From Bacteroidota bacterium (GTDB lineage: Bacteria; Bacteroidota; Ignavibacteria; Kryptoniales; JAKASW01), in contig JAJYIT010000017.1 of NCBI GenBank assembly GCA_021789975.1, positions 1 through 64,000 of the forward strand: a stretch of DNA of 64,000 bases. The letters run 5' to 3'. The notes under the pieces were generated by a model, which was given only the letters and a program-made list of their open reading frames with translations, had not been told where the DNA came from and did not search any database. Below, piece after piece: positions 1-9,632 of this stretch; positions within the stretch are counted from its first letter, which is position 1; each line of letters opens with the position of its first letter. The position numbers and the translations under genes are program-made.

Positions 1-2
1 GA

Positions 3-305
3 AAAATCCGTTGTGTCCCGATCTTTTCTCGCCAATCCAGCGTCTATCGCTATATCAATCACTTAACGGATCCTCTCATCTTTTTATCCGTCAATATTTA
101 TGCCCCTATCGCGGATTTAAGGCTACCTGCGTTTCTTGAATTTGTTTCGTATGTGGGATATATTTATGCCGTTATTTTTAGATTGGCTGACCCTCCAATA
201 GAAGCGGAGGAGTTGCCGTCTTTTGACCGGTTCCGATTTGTTATGGTCTTTGAAACGAAAAGAATATTGATTTGCTTAGGTAAACATTGTCTGAGAGTAT
301 ACTAG
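3..305 (+). other. Left-edge open frame, unassigned
   Basis: The frame is open from the window edge for about 100 codons to a TAG, so any gene here would have begun outside the window. The translation is hydrophobic in its middle (around IYAPIADLRLPAFLEFV) and follows a YRYINHLTDPL stretch that faintly recalls YggT-family membrane proteins. Codon use is richer in TTT and ATT than in neighbouring genes. Chance openness cannot be excluded and I assign no function. Confidence 0.22.
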
Positions 306-1003
<698 letters not shown>

Positions 1004-1027
1004 AGTTCGAGGAAAATTCGGAATGAT

Positions 1028-1057
1028 AGGTCGGGTGTCATAGCCCGACCTTTTTTT
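1028..1057 (+). terminator. Rho-independent terminator after the ferredoxin gene
   Basis: A perfect 8-bp stem AGGTCGGG/CCCGACCT with an 8-base loop is followed at once by a run of seven T. It lies 25 bases after the ferredoxin stop codon. Confidence 0.9.
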
Positions 1058-1160
1058 GTCTTTAGCAGAGCAACATCCGTCCTGAAAACTTTGAGATGTA
1101 AGTAGTTGTTCCATATATAGATGTTTAGATTCAGAAGGCGGCCTGGATGAGAGTTGGTAA

Positions 1161-1361
1161 ATATACGATCTTCCCTTCATAATGGCGTACGATAATAATC
1201 CGTTGCTGACCCTCGAAGAAAAGAAGAGTGTCCTGCGACGCGCGGTCGAGAGGAATTGGGTGGTGTTTTTTGGGCACGACGCAAAACTCGCTGGAGCAAG
1301 AGTGTTAAGGACAGACAGGGGATTCAAAGCCGGAGAGGCTATTGGCATAAATGGCTGCTGA
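1161..1361 (+). pseudogene. C-terminal remnant of an MBL-fold metallo-hydrolase
   Basis: A short open frame after an in-frame TAA (1158-1160) reads like the last 60 or so residues of a metallo-beta-lactamase-fold hydrolase. It has LPFIMAYDNNPLLTLEEKK, then a WVVFFGHD segment, then a GFKAGEAI tail. In the family, a P-[WY]-I-M-G-Y-D strand and a late FFEHD element sit at the C-terminus. No part of the N-terminal HxHxDH metal site is found upstream, so the gene appears decayed by deletion. Its stop codon lies 11 bases inside the next gene, so any residual translation could be coupled to the Rieske gene. An ATG at 1182 would give a 59-residue peptide. Assignment is by recalled family pattern. Confidence 0.5.
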
Positions 1362-1773
1362 TGGAATGAAGCTGGAAGAATCGGCAGCGAGTTCGGACGG
1401 ATTCATAAGGGTCACCGCGTTGTCTGAATTGAAAGAAGGGAAAGGAAAGGTCTTCATCCTTGGCGACGACGAAATAGCAGTAATAAAGTTGACCGAGGCA
1501 TTTACTTCCATCGATGGGACTTCTGGGCAATTAAATTCAAGACTTTATGCCTTTGTAAATGTTTGCCCACACCAGCACACTCCACTGGTAGATAGTTGCG
1601 GCGGCCAGGTGTCCGGCCAGAACCTGACTTGCCCAATGCATGGGTGGACTTATGACCTTAAAACAGGCGGATGCATCAATGGCAACGGGAAGTTGAAGAT
1701 GCTGGAAATAAGAGTGCAGGATGGCGGTGTATTTGTGAAGAAGAGAAAATCTAACGGAACTTGTTGGCGGTAA
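1351..1773 (+). CDS. Rieske [2Fe-2S] domain protein
   Basis: A 140-residue soluble protein with one Rieske fold. The cluster ligands are visible as C72-P-H74 and C94-P-M-H97, followed by the usual GW-x-YD element (GWTYDLKTG). There is no signal peptide or membrane anchor, so it resembles stand-alone NirD/bphF-like ferredoxins rather than a bc-complex subunit. It could pass electrons to a partner oxygenase or reductase, none of which is adjacent. The queG gene follows after 7 bases, and an iron-sulfur electron donor beside an iron-sulfur/cobalamin reductase is suggestive but unproven. The start overlaps the end of an MBL-fold remnant. Confidence 0.9.
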   Translation: MAADGMKLEESAASSDGFIRVTALSELKEGKGKVFILGDDEIAVIKLTEAFTSIDGTSGQLNSRLYAFVNVCPHQHTPLVDSCGGQVSGQNLTCPMHGWTYDLKTGGCINGNGKLKMLEIRVQDGGVFVKKRKSNGTCWR

Positions 1774-1780
1774 CCGGGAT

Positions 1781-2740
1781 ATGGATGCCCTTAGCGACAA
1801 TGCCGGGTATCTTAAGAGGACGGCTCACGAACAAGGGTTCGACCTCGTAGGAGTATCCGAAGCACAATTTCTCAATGACGCATCCAGAAATCTTGGCGAA
1901 TGGCTCTCGCGCGGCTATCATGCAGGCATGGAATGGATCAGGAGAAATCCTGAAAGGCGGACCGATCCGCGGCTGGTTCTCGAAGGCGCAAGAGCTGTCA
2001 TTTCATTGGGCAAAAACTATTACGTACCCGTCGAGCGCGATGATGCAAGCCTTAGGATCTCGCGATATGCATGGGGCGAAGATTACCACGTATTGATCGG
2101 CAAAATGTTGGACGGCTACATCGAAAAGCTGCAGTCGGAATTTCCTGTGAATCATTTTAAGTGTTACTGTGATACCGGGCCGGTGATGGAAAAAGCATGG
2201 GCGGAGCGCGCAGGGTTGGGCTGGATTGGAAAACACACGAACCTTATCAACCGACAAATCGGCTCGTGGTTCTTCCTCGCGGAAGTGATAACAGATTTAG
2301 ATTGCAGGTATGACGGTCAAGGGATGGATCATTGCGGCACATGCAAGGCATGCATTGATGCATGTCCGACGGGTGCAATTGTGGAGCCTTACGTTCTCGA
2401 TTCGAACAGGTGTATTTCGTATCTAACAATCGAGAATAGGGATTCGCTCATACCTGAAGAGTTAGCTTCGAAGCTTGGAAATTGGGTTTACGGTTGTGAT
2501 ATTTGCCAGGATGTCTGTCCATGGAATAAGAAGTTTCAGATGCCTTCGGAGGAGAACGCGTTCATTCCACGCGTTGAAAATCTGAATCTGAAACAGGAAG
2601 AAGTTCATCTAATGACTAGAGAGGAATTTTCGGTAAGGTTCCACCAAAGCCCGGTGAAGAGGGCGCGGTTCGAAGGATTCATGAGAAATGTGCGAGCTGC
2701 TCGTGAATTACCAAACACTCGAGAACAAACGGGAGATTAA
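1781..2740 (+). CDS. queG: Epoxyqueuosine reductase QueG
   Basis: QueG performs the last step of queuosine synthesis on tRNA, reducing epoxyqueuosine to queuosine with cobalamin and two [4Fe-4S] clusters. The 319 residues contain the family core. The first ferredoxin-type motif is C185-x2-C188-x2-C191-x3-CP and the second is C239-DI-C242-QDV-CPWN. Upstream is the conserved AERAGLGWIGKHTNLI segment. The protein ends soon after the iron-sulfur domain and lacks the C-terminal HEAT repeats found in longer QueG proteins. queF and a queuosine-precursor transporter lie 59 kb away in the same window, so the organism probably makes queuosine. Confidence 0.95.
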   Translation: MDALSDNAGYLKRTAHEQGFDLVGVSEAQFLNDASRNLGEWLSRGYHAGMEWIRRNPERRTDPRLVLEGARAVISLGKNYYVPVERDDASLRISRYAWGEDYHVLIGKMLDGYIEKLQSEFPVNHFKCYCDTGPVMEKAWAERAGLGWIGKHTNLINRQIGSWFFLAEVITDLDCRYDGQGMDHCGTCKACIDACPTGAIVEPYVLDSNRCISYLTIENRDSLIPEELASKLGNWVYGCDICQDVCPWNKKFQMPSEENAFIPRVENLNLKQEEVHLMTREEFSVRFHQSPVKRARFEGFMRNVRAARELPNTREQTGD

Positions 2741-3415
2741 TTGTACAAAGGTTTCATTTTTGATTTGGACGGTGTTCTTGTGGATAGTTCCAGGATACAC
2801 CACCTTGGTTGGCAAAAAGTGCTTCGGAAATTTGGTAAAGATCTCGACTATCAAAGGTTTAAGCGCGAGATGTTCGGAAGGCGCGGCACAGAGACTCTGG
2901 AGATGATTTTTGGTAAAGGGAGATTCACTCCGGAAGAGGCAAAAGAAATTTCCGATAGCGTAGATGGCAGTTTTGTCAGCCTGGTAGCAGAGTTGGGGCA
3001 TCCTATTCCTGGTTCACTTGAGTTCGTCAGAGCGCTTCATAACTCAGGCAGGAAGATCGCGCTGGCTACCTCAGCACCGCGGCCTAATGTAGATTCGTTT
3101 CTCGATGCATTTTCACTCCGAGGTGTATTCAATTCGGAAGTCAGCGGAGACGATGTTGTTCGCGGGAAACCGGACCCGGAGGTCTTTCTCAAGGCTGCAT
3201 CCATGCTGGCCGCCGAGCCGAAAAACTGCATAGTCTTTGAGGACTCCATACCGGGAGTCGCTGCTGCAAAAGCAGCAGGTACCGTGTGCGTGGCGCTGCT
3301 TACAACCACCACTGCTCAGTATCTCAGACAGGCAGATTATTTTATCAACAATTTCCTTGATGAGTCTCTGCCGGATCTAATCAGCGGCAGCCATCGTCCG
3401 GGAAACAGTAACTAA
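2741..3415 (+). CDS. HAD-superfamily phosphatase / beta-phosphoglucomutase-like
   Basis: A 224-residue haloacid dehalogenase hydrolase. Motif I is DLDGVLVDS near the N-terminus with the nucleophile Asp, motif II is in LATSAPR, motif III is the Lys of GKPDPEVF, and motif IV is the ED of VFEDSIPG. An alpha-helical cap sits between motifs I and II. This arrangement matches the beta-phosphoglucomutase/phosphoglycolate phosphatase subfamily, and the exact sugar phosphate cannot be read from sequence. The start is a TTG directly after the queG stop codon, with no better start nearby. It is followed closely by trxB. Confidence 0.88.
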   Translation: MYKGFIFDLDGVLVDSSRIHHLGWQKVLRKFGKDLDYQRFKREMFGRRGTETLEMIFGKGRFTPEEAKEISDSVDGSFVSLVAELGHPIPGSLEFVRALHNSGRKIALATSAPRPNVDSFLDAFSLRGVFNSEVSGDDVVRGKPDPEVFLKAASMLAAEPKNCIVFEDSIPGVAAAKAAGTVCVALLTTTTAQYLRQADYFINNFLDESLPDLISGSHRPGNSN

Positions 3416-3425
3416 GGGAGAAGTA

Positions 3426-4388
3426 ATGAGCGATCCGAAGGATCAAATGCACAGAAAAGTCATCATCGTCGGCTCAGGACCGGCAGGTCTTACAGCCGCA
3501 ATTTACACCGGTCGGGCAAATCTTGAACCGCTGATTTTCGAAGGGAGTCAGCCGGGCGGTCAGCTTACTATCACAACGGAAGTAGAGAACTATCCGGGTT
3601 TTCCTGAGGGAGTAATGGGACCGGAGTTAATGGATATCATGAAGAAGCAGGCGGAGAAGTTCGGCGCAAAGATGCTTTTTAAAGACGTCTCGGAGATCGA
3701 TCTGTCGCGGCGTCCGTTTGTTCTGAAGAGCGGGAATGAGACTTACACTGCAGACTCGGTCATAATATCCACGGGAGCGTCAGCAAAACTCCTGGGGATT
3801 GAATCCGAGAAAGCGCTGATGGGCTACGGAGTTTCCGCTTGCGCTACATGCGACGGGTTCTTCTTCAGGGACCAGGAAGTTATAGTCGTTGGCGGAGGCG
3901 ACACTGCACTGGAAGAAGCTACGTTCCTAACGAAGTTCGCGAGTAAGGTTACCATTGTCCATCGCCGCAATGCTCTCCGCGGATCAAAGATAATGCAGGA
4001 AAGGGCTTTCAAGAACCCAAAGATAAAATTCATCTGGAATTCCGTTATCAATGAAGTTCTCGGCGTTGCAGAAAAAAGAGTGAAGGGAGTGACTCTGAAA
4101 AATGTCGTGACGGGCCAGACGACAGAGGTGAAGTGCGACGGCGTTTTTGTGGCGATCGGCCATCAACCCAACGTGTCGATATTCAAAGGCCAATTGGAGA
4201 TGGATAGCGTCGGCTACATAGTCACCAGGAATGGTTCCACTGAAACAAGTGTCCCAGGTGTGTTTGCCGCCGGTGATGTCGCAGACAAAAAGTACAGACA
4301 GGCGGTAACCGCTGCGGGCACCGGCTGCATGGCCGCAATAGACGCGGAGAAATACCTGGAAGCGCTGCACCAAAAGTCGGGTGACTGA
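3426..4388 (+). CDS. trxB: Thioredoxin-disulfide reductase
   Basis: An NADPH-dependent flavoenzyme of 320 residues that keeps thioredoxin reduced. The FAD site is [10 protein letters not shown] near the N-terminus, the redox pair is in ACATCDG around residues 138-142, the NADPH site is GGGDTALEE followed by HRRN, and the final FAD motif is GVFAAGDV. Length and order match low-molecular-weight bacterial TrxB. A GGAGAAGT ribosome binding site precedes the ATG. Likely substrates include the thioredoxin and related proteins encoded at 29.6-32.8 kb. Confidence 0.96.
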   Translation: MSDPKDQMHRKVIIVGSGPAGLTAAIYTGRANLEPLIFEGSQPGGQLTITTEVENYPGFPEGVMGPELMDIMKKQAEKFGAKMLFKDVSEIDLSRRPFVLKSGNETYTADSVIISTGASAKLLGIESEKALMGYGVSACATCDGFFFRDQEVIVVGGGDTALEEATFLTKFASKVTIVHRRNALRGSKIMQERAFKNPKIKFIWNSVINEVLGVAEKRVKGVTLKNVVTGQTTEVKCDGVFVAIGHQPNVSIFKGQLEMDSVGYIVTRNGSTETSVPGVFAAGDVADKKYRQAVTAAGTGCMAAIDAEKYLEALHQKSGD

Positions 4389-4745
4389 CAGGGTTCCGGT
4401 CGATTCCCTGTCGCGTGTCCGGCCAAATCGCCGCTTCACTGTGATTCCTCGGGGGATCTTTGCAAAGGAAGGTGCAGGAATCCTGCCAGAGACCCGAGCG
4501 TATGTCGCGAATGTTGTGCGTGATGTACTTTTCGGGTAGAACGCCCTGCCGTGTGATCACAAGGTCGATTGTAAATTTTACCGGCATCGGGAAATATTTC
4601 CGGCGATTTTTCCGCAATCCGTTTTACGCGATCCGGTCAGTATCTTTCTAATAACTTGATTGATAATGTGTTAGATCGGTGCTGATGCCGACGGCAGTGG
4701 TAGGAAAAAGTGGCATTGTTTTGGAGAGTCTATCATTAGACGATC
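4389..4745. other. Intergenic region after trxB
   Basis: I see no gene that can be supported. Open frames on both strands here show no recognisable motif and begin or end inside trxB. No T-tract terminator is obvious. Confidence 0.5.
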
Positions 4746-5099
4746 ATGAACAATGCAAAGAATACAACGCTTTTTCTGATGACGCTTGGATTCTTGTCCT
4801 GTACAGGGATGGGATCAGCTCAAGTCATGGGCGCTGCCTCTGTATCTGTACAGGTTGTTCAAGCACCGGGGATCCAATTCCAATCGATCCCAACAAGTAA
4901 TTTGTCCGCCGCTCGTAGGGGGTCCGGAGCAAAGATTAGCGCAGGAATTTCACTCTTGAGTAAGAGCTACGTTGCTGTTGAGATAAAATCCGTGCAAGAT
5001 CCTGAGACAATATATCTAAAGAATGGGGAAGCGAAAGTGCTGAGCGTTGCAGACTTGCGAAGCGTTGAGCAGGTTAGGATTACATATCTCGGTAGTTGA
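4746..5099 (+). CDS. Small secreted hypothetical protein
   Basis: A 117-residue protein whose first 26 residues look like a signal peptide: a short polar start, a hydrophobic run LFLMTLGFL, and a likely cleavage after GSAQ. The mature part is mostly beta-type sequence without cysteines and ends in a VRITYLGS strand. No family is recognised. No clear ribosome binding site is visible before the ATG, so the gene is plausible rather than certain. It stands alone between trxB and a convergent lipoprotein gene. Confidence 0.45.
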   Translation: MNNAKNTTLFLMTLGFLSCTGMGSAQVMGAASVSVQVVQAPGIQFQSIPTSNLSAARRGSGAKISAGISLLSKSYVAVEIKSVQDPETIYLKNGEAKVLSVADLRSVEQVRITYLGS

Positions 5100-5197
5100 C
5101 TACCCCACTTTGTTGTCGTTAATGTACGGATCAAGTCTTCGGAAAGAATTTTGGTTCACCGTATACCGGTGCGCCGAGAGAATATAACTCAGTTTTC

Positions 5198-6607
5198 TCA
5201 AGGGCTGTTTAGGGTACCCTCCATGTTGGTCATAATCAAGACCGCCGCAATTGCGTTCCCCTCTGGTCCGGGGACTGAGGTCAACTTTGAAGAGACTTGC
5301 TCCTTAATTGAATCAAAGAATGCGGCGTACGCTTGAACCAGATCGACTGAGGAAAGGTGAAGAGAGACAACGTTGAAAAGGGTTGCCCTGATTCCTCCAG
5401 GCGAGTTGACGGTTGAATCTATGGCCGCTATTTCTGATGCTAAAGGGTGACCAACTACTTCTTCTGTAAGTCTGACGATTACATCATGGTACACGTTGAA
5501 TGCGGCGCCGGGGCCCGTTAGTGTTTGCCTCGCGGCAATATTGTCGATGAGACTTGCTGCGGCGGTGTCTGCGGAGTCAAGGAGAGCCTGATTTGGAAAG
5601 AAAGATTTCAACGCTTTATGCACAGCGCTCTTCATGGAAAATGCAGTGACAATAGACATCTGATCGAGAAGGGAAGTAGTCAATTGCAGATCAGCTTGTG
5701 AGAGTGAATTGATTTCAGCTCGCGAGCATATGGCTGTAATTTCAGCAACAGATTCCACGTTCACTCCTTCGATAATATACGCGTTCTCATTATCCTGTAT
5801 GTAGTTTTCAAATGCCGCCGACGCAAGTGACTGATTCTCCCCTGCTTTGTTAAGTGCTGCATCGAATTCCTGTTGTGCACTCCCTCTCGTTAGTTTTACG
5901 ACGCCCAGTGTGCTCAGGCTTGCATTTCCCACGGAAGAATTGAGCATAGCTGCCACCCACGCATCCTCTCCCGCGGTTATAGCTTCAGCCAAGTCGTAAA
6001 CATCCGCGCTGTTGGATTCAACCGCGCCTGCCACGCGTTTGCTTACCGACATGACAATGTCAGCGTAAGTCACATCAGATGTTAGGGAGTTCCCCGCAAG
6101 CAACTTGTACACTTCTGCCTGAACTGTACTCTGGTCATTAAGCGGCTGACAATACTCCGTACCCCCAAGGTTCAATGTGGCTCCTACTACTGCTTCCCAT
6201 GTCTTTCCTCCCTTTGTAGCGGACACAATAGCATTCTTTATGTCAGTAACGTCGCAGGTGAGAGAGAACTCACCCGTGCTGTCCGTCACGATTGTATTCG
6301 ATATCGATTCCGTCGGCATTCCTGGCTGGACCCACAATGCCGACACAGAGGCACCTTGAACGACCGATCCCGACCCATTTACTTTCGACAGCGTGGCATT
6401 TCCACCGGAGAAATAGCTGCCGGAATCGTCCGTAACCATACCGGTGATGATCGAGTATTGTGACGGGACGCCGGTCCCGTTTTCATCTGCGCATCCGGCA
6501 AACACTACAGTTGTTGTAATGAGGAAGATTACGAAGCAATTCGTACACAGCTTCGCTTTTGAGTTGTTCGGACTATCGCCGGCCAGCGTGGTTCGTTCAC
6601 ATCCCAT
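5198..6607 (-). CDS. Large lipoprotein of unknown function
   Basis: A 469-residue protein with an unusually long N-region, then a hydrophobic stretch ending in a lipobox-like VFAGC, so it is probably a lipoprotein. After it comes a segment with TGMVTDDSGSYFSGG and a DSTGEFSLTCDV turn that resembles a carboxypeptidase-regulatory or Big-type beta domain. The rest is rich in Ala, Ser and helices with no recognised family. The start has an AGG eleven bases upstream. It is divergent from the C45-like hydrolase gene and convergent with the small secreted protein. Confidence 0.75.
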   Translation of the reverse strand: MGCERTTLAGDSPNNSKAKLCTNCFVIFLITTTVVFAGCADENGTGVPSQYSIITGMVTDDSGSYFSGGNATLSKVNGSGSVVQGASVSALWVQPGMPTESISNTIVTDSTGEFSLTCDVTDIKNAIVSATKGGKTWEAVVGATLNLGGTEYCQPLNDQSTVQAEVYKLLAGNSLTSDVTYADIVMSVSKRVAGAVESNSADVYDLAEAITAGEDAWVAAMLNSSVGNASLSTLGVVKLTRGSAQQEFDAALNKAGENQSLASAAFENYIQDNENAYIIEGVNVESVAEITAICSRAEINSLSQADLQLTTSLLDQMSIVTAFSMKSAVHKALKSFFPNQALLDSADTAAASLIDNIAARQTLTGPGAAFNVYHDVIVRLTEEVVGHPLASEIAAIDSTVNSPGGIRATLFNVVSLHLSSVDLVQAYAAFFDSIKEQVSSKLTSVPGPEGNAIAAVLIMTNMEGTLNSP

Positions 6608-6885
6608 TTTTTCTACCTAAATTTAACTCAAAGAGATGATCTGTTGTTCCTGTTTTGGAGCCGGAAAGAATGTGAATAGGTTGCGAGTCCAAATGCTGAA
6701 AAGTGTCGTAGCTGCCTCTAAGCTTGACTTTTCAAAACAATTTGGTTAGTCTTTCCTATTGAAATGATGCAATTTAGGTTCCAGGACCGGAATCTCGATG
6801 CAATTCTGGAAGGCAGTTACAATACTCACGGAGTACAGCGAGAGGGTCGACGGTCAGATACTTCAAACTTTCCCTGGAGGTTGAA

Positions 6886-8334
6886 ATGAAGAGATTTCTT
6901 ACTGTTTCGGTATCCATTCTCCTATTGTTTTCGGCAAACCTGTTCGCTCAAGGACACTCGGGCCTAACCCAGCAGCAGAAAGCGTGGCTTGCTAAGGGAT
7001 ACACGTTCAACAAGGCGGGTTGGATTTACTTGCATATCGAAGGATCGCCGGAAGAAATGGGATTCCAGCACGGTTATCTTCTCGCCCCCGAAATAAAGGA
7101 ATCGCTTAGAGTCCTGAGGAAAAGATGGGATTACCTGAGCGGTATGGATTGGGCCTACTTTGTGAGAACTGCCGGAAGAATACTTACGCCGAAAGTATAT
7201 CCGGAGAACCTCGCGGAGATCGATGGAATAGTCGAGGGAATGGATGCTGCAGGAGACTCGGTTACTGAGAATGAGATCGTCGGACTAAACGGTTACATGG
7301 AGCTCATCGACTACTGGTGGCCGAAGATTGCCGACTCTCTCAGGATAAGTACACCAAAGCCGAGACAGGAGTCATGCAGCTCCTTCATCGCCACGGGGAG
7401 CATGACGGCCGACGGGAAGATCGTGCTTGGGCACAATACCATGGGCGGCTATGAAGAACCGTTTTGCAATGTCATCATCGATATCAAGCCGGACAGCGGA
7501 TACCGGATCTTGATGCAAACATTTCCCGGATTCATACATAGTGGTACAGATTTCTTCATTACAAGTGCGGGCCTGGTCGGGTCAGAAACAACCATCGGAT
7601 CCTTCTCGGGCTTTGACCCTGCCGGTGTTCCGGAGTTTTCTAGAATGAGACATGCAACCCAGTACGCTGGTTCCATCCAGGAATGGTGCAAGATGATGGA
7701 AAAGGGAAACAACGGCGGTTATGCCAATGCCTGGCTGTTGGGTGACATCAAGACCAATGAGATTGCGAGACTTGAGCTCGGATTGAAGTACGTCGGATTT
7801 CAGATAAAGAAGAATGGGTATTTCGTCGGATCGAACGTCGCGAAGAATTTGAAGATACTCCGGTTTGAGACGACTGAGGATGAAACGAACATCAAATACT
7901 CTTCCGTCGCACGCGACGTAAGGTGGCATCAGTTGATGAAGAAGTACGCCGGCAAGATCAACATAGCTCTCGCTGAGAAATTCGAATCGGACCACTATGA
8001 CACTTATCTGAATAAGATTAATCCTGACCAGAGGACTTTGGATGGACATTCGGAACTTGACGCAAGAATGGACGGCGGGCCCGGCAAACCATATTCTCCG
8101 TGGGGGACTCTCGACGGCAAGGTTGTTGATGCGAAGATGGCCAAGAACATGTCGTTCTATGCCAGATGGGGGGACGCCTCAGGAATGCCGTTTTCTGCAA
8201 AGAGGTTTCTTGCTTCACATCCGCAATATCGTTGGATGACAGGCCTGATGAAAGACAGGCCTACCGAGCCGTGGGTGAAATTTACTGCCGGTAAGAGACC
8301 GAAATCAACAGAAAAAACTGCGTCAATCAACTAG
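6886..8334 (+). CDS. Secreted C45-like Ntn hydrolase (acyltransferase/phospholipase B-like)
   Basis: A 482-residue exported protein whose signal peptide ends at LFAQ. The mature part starts with a domain seen in acyl-CoA:6-APA acyltransferase (peptidase C45) and phospholipase B-like proteins, including GSPEEMGFQHG. The likely N-terminal nucleophile after self-cleavage is C164 in ESCSSFIATG, followed by KIVLGHNTMGG. Such enzymes cut or transfer amide or ester bonds of acylated substrates; the substrate here is unknown. A GGAGG site precedes the ATG. The gene appears monocistronic. Confidence 0.8.
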   Translation: MKRFLTVSVSILLLFSANLFAQGHSGLTQQQKAWLAKGYTFNKAGWIYLHIEGSPEEMGFQHGYLLAPEIKESLRVLRKRWDYLSGMDWAYFVRTAGRILTPKVYPENLAEIDGIVEGMDAAGDSVTENEIVGLNGYMELIDYWWPKIADSLRISTPKPRQESCSSFIATGSMTADGKIVLGHNTMGGYEEPFCNVIIDIKPDSGYRILMQTFPGFIHSGTDFFITSAGLVGSETTIGSFSGFDPAGVPEFSRMRHATQYAGSIQEWCKMMEKGNNGGYANAWLLGDIKTNEIARLELGLKYVGFQIKKNGYFVGSNVAKNLKILRFETTEDETNIKYSSVARDVRWHQLMKKYAGKINIALAEKFESDHYDTYLNKINPDQRTLDGHSELDARMDGGPGKPYSPWGTLDGKVVDAKMAKNMSFYARWGDASGMPFSAKRFLASHPQYRWMTGLMKDRPTEPWVKFTAGKRPKSTEKTASIN

Positions 8335-8623
8335 GGTATGGACGGACATCGCGGGTAGCTTTACCCGAAAGTGGCGTTGAACGGTATTCTTGATGCGGGA
8401 TTGCACATGTCGCTCAGCACGCTAGCTCACAGTCATTCACCAATCGACTCTTGAGCTTGCGATCTAGCCTGTGCGTAGGGTGGGCATCAACCTTACGGGT
8501 TATTTTCGCGAGTAGATGTTCGTCCGCATTATTAGTAAGAGGGCGCGGCTCTCGGAGCCAGGCGAGAAACCCTTGATTTTGCTTCCCCTCAATGATAAAC
8601 TACCGTAGCAGAGTAGAAGGTGA

Positions 8624-9622
8624 ATGAGGAGATCAAGAGCGGTTTTGTTTATGTTAGGTTTCTTGGGTCTGGCGTTTGGCGCTTGTGCCCCTGATGCACC
8701 GCATAGTAATCCGGTCGATCCAAAATCCCCAAGCTACAACCCTGATGGCGTGCTCTCGGGGCAGGTTCTGCCTCTCGGTGCACCCTACATCGGTATACCT
8801 AACGCTCTCGTAGTTATCCTTCAGGATAGCGCCGCACAGCTTACCGCACCAGACGGAAGTTTTCTTTTCCAGAACGCTCCAGTCGGCAATATTACAGTAG
8901 TGATCTCGAAGCAGTCTTACGCTACCGACACGATGCAAGTAACATTGCAAGCGCATAAGTCGCTCGATACCGTCGCCCATCTTGACGCGCTGCCGCAAGT
9001 CAGCGGGGCTCAGGTTGTCACTAGTAAAATCGATCAGTGGTACTATGGCCCGGTTTATTCGGCCCTTGTGACCGCGGCAATCAATGATCCCGACGGAATT
9101 GGCGACATAAATCCTGATTCGGTTTACGTACATATTGATACGCTTGCCGTGCAGATGGCGTATTCCATAACTGACAAAAATTGGCAGGCTACAATACCGG
9201 AGTCTATTGTGCCGAACGGCGACATTCAATGGCTTATCGGGAGAGCGTTTCAGGTTACGGCTGCTGACCGCGAGAACAACATCGGGTCGAGCCAGCCCTT
9301 TTATACCACAAGGATCATTGAAGCGGAGCCGGGTCCGATCTATCCGGTCTATCCTGATACGACGACACCCTACCCACAGCTGAGTTGGAATTCTCCATTC
9401 CCGTCTGTGTCGTTCGACTATTCATATATTATCCAGGTCTTTCTAAATACTTCCGGCGCCGCTACGCAGGTTGGGAATTCAATCGCATTAAGCTCAAATG
9501 CGATCGCCTACAATCTCACCGATTCGCTCCCTGATGGCCAATACTTCTGGACGATCGCGATCATCGACAGTTTCGGCAACAGCTCCACTTCGAGGGAAGC
9601 GGCTTTCACGGTGGTGCATTAA
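8624..9622 (+). CDS. Lipoprotein with carboxypeptidase-regulatory-like domain
   Basis: A 332-residue protein beginning with a lipoprotein signal that ends at FGAC, followed by NPVDPKSP, a common start of surface lipoproteins in this phylum. Residues around 40-115 form a carboxypeptidase D regulatory-like beta domain (LSGQVL...PDGSFLFQNAPVG). Later segments resemble fibronectin/Ig repeats (DGQYFWTIAIID). The next gene, a sigma-54 activator, begins 11 bases later behind a strong AGAGGAGG site that overlaps the stop region, so it heads the signalling operon and may act at its cell-surface end. That role is inference. Confidence 0.82.
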   Translation: MRRSRAVLFMLGFLGLAFGACAPDAPHSNPVDPKSPSYNPDGVLSGQVLPLGAPYIGIPNALVVILQDSAAQLTAPDGSFLFQNAPVGNITVVISKQSYATDTMQVTLQAHKSLDTVAHLDALPQVSGAQVVTSKIDQWYYGPVYSALVTAAINDPDGIGDINPDSVYVHIDTLAVQMAYSITDKNWQATIPESIVPNGDIQWLIGRAFQVTAADRENNIGSSQPFYTTRIIEAEPGPIYPVYPDTTTPYPQLSWNSPFPSVSFDYSYIIQVFLNTSGAATQVGNSIALSSNAIAYNLTDSLPDGQYFWTIAIIDSFGNSSTSREAAFTVVH

Positions 9623-9632
9623 GAGGAGGCAG

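Noticed and set aside
4222-4617. 131-codon minus-strand frame after trxB
   Set aside because: Overlaps the 3' end of trxB in antisense; the unique part has no family resemblance and no good ribosome binding site.
8351-8372. Hairpin CGGGTA/TACCCG after the C45-like hydrolase gene
   Set aside because: Stem of only six pairs and no T-tract; not called as a terminator.
9498-9632. N-terminal extension of the sigma-54 activator
   Set aside because: Would overlap the end of the lipoprotein gene; Arg/Ser-rich residues do not fit the GAF protein; a strong AGAGGAGG site points to 9633.
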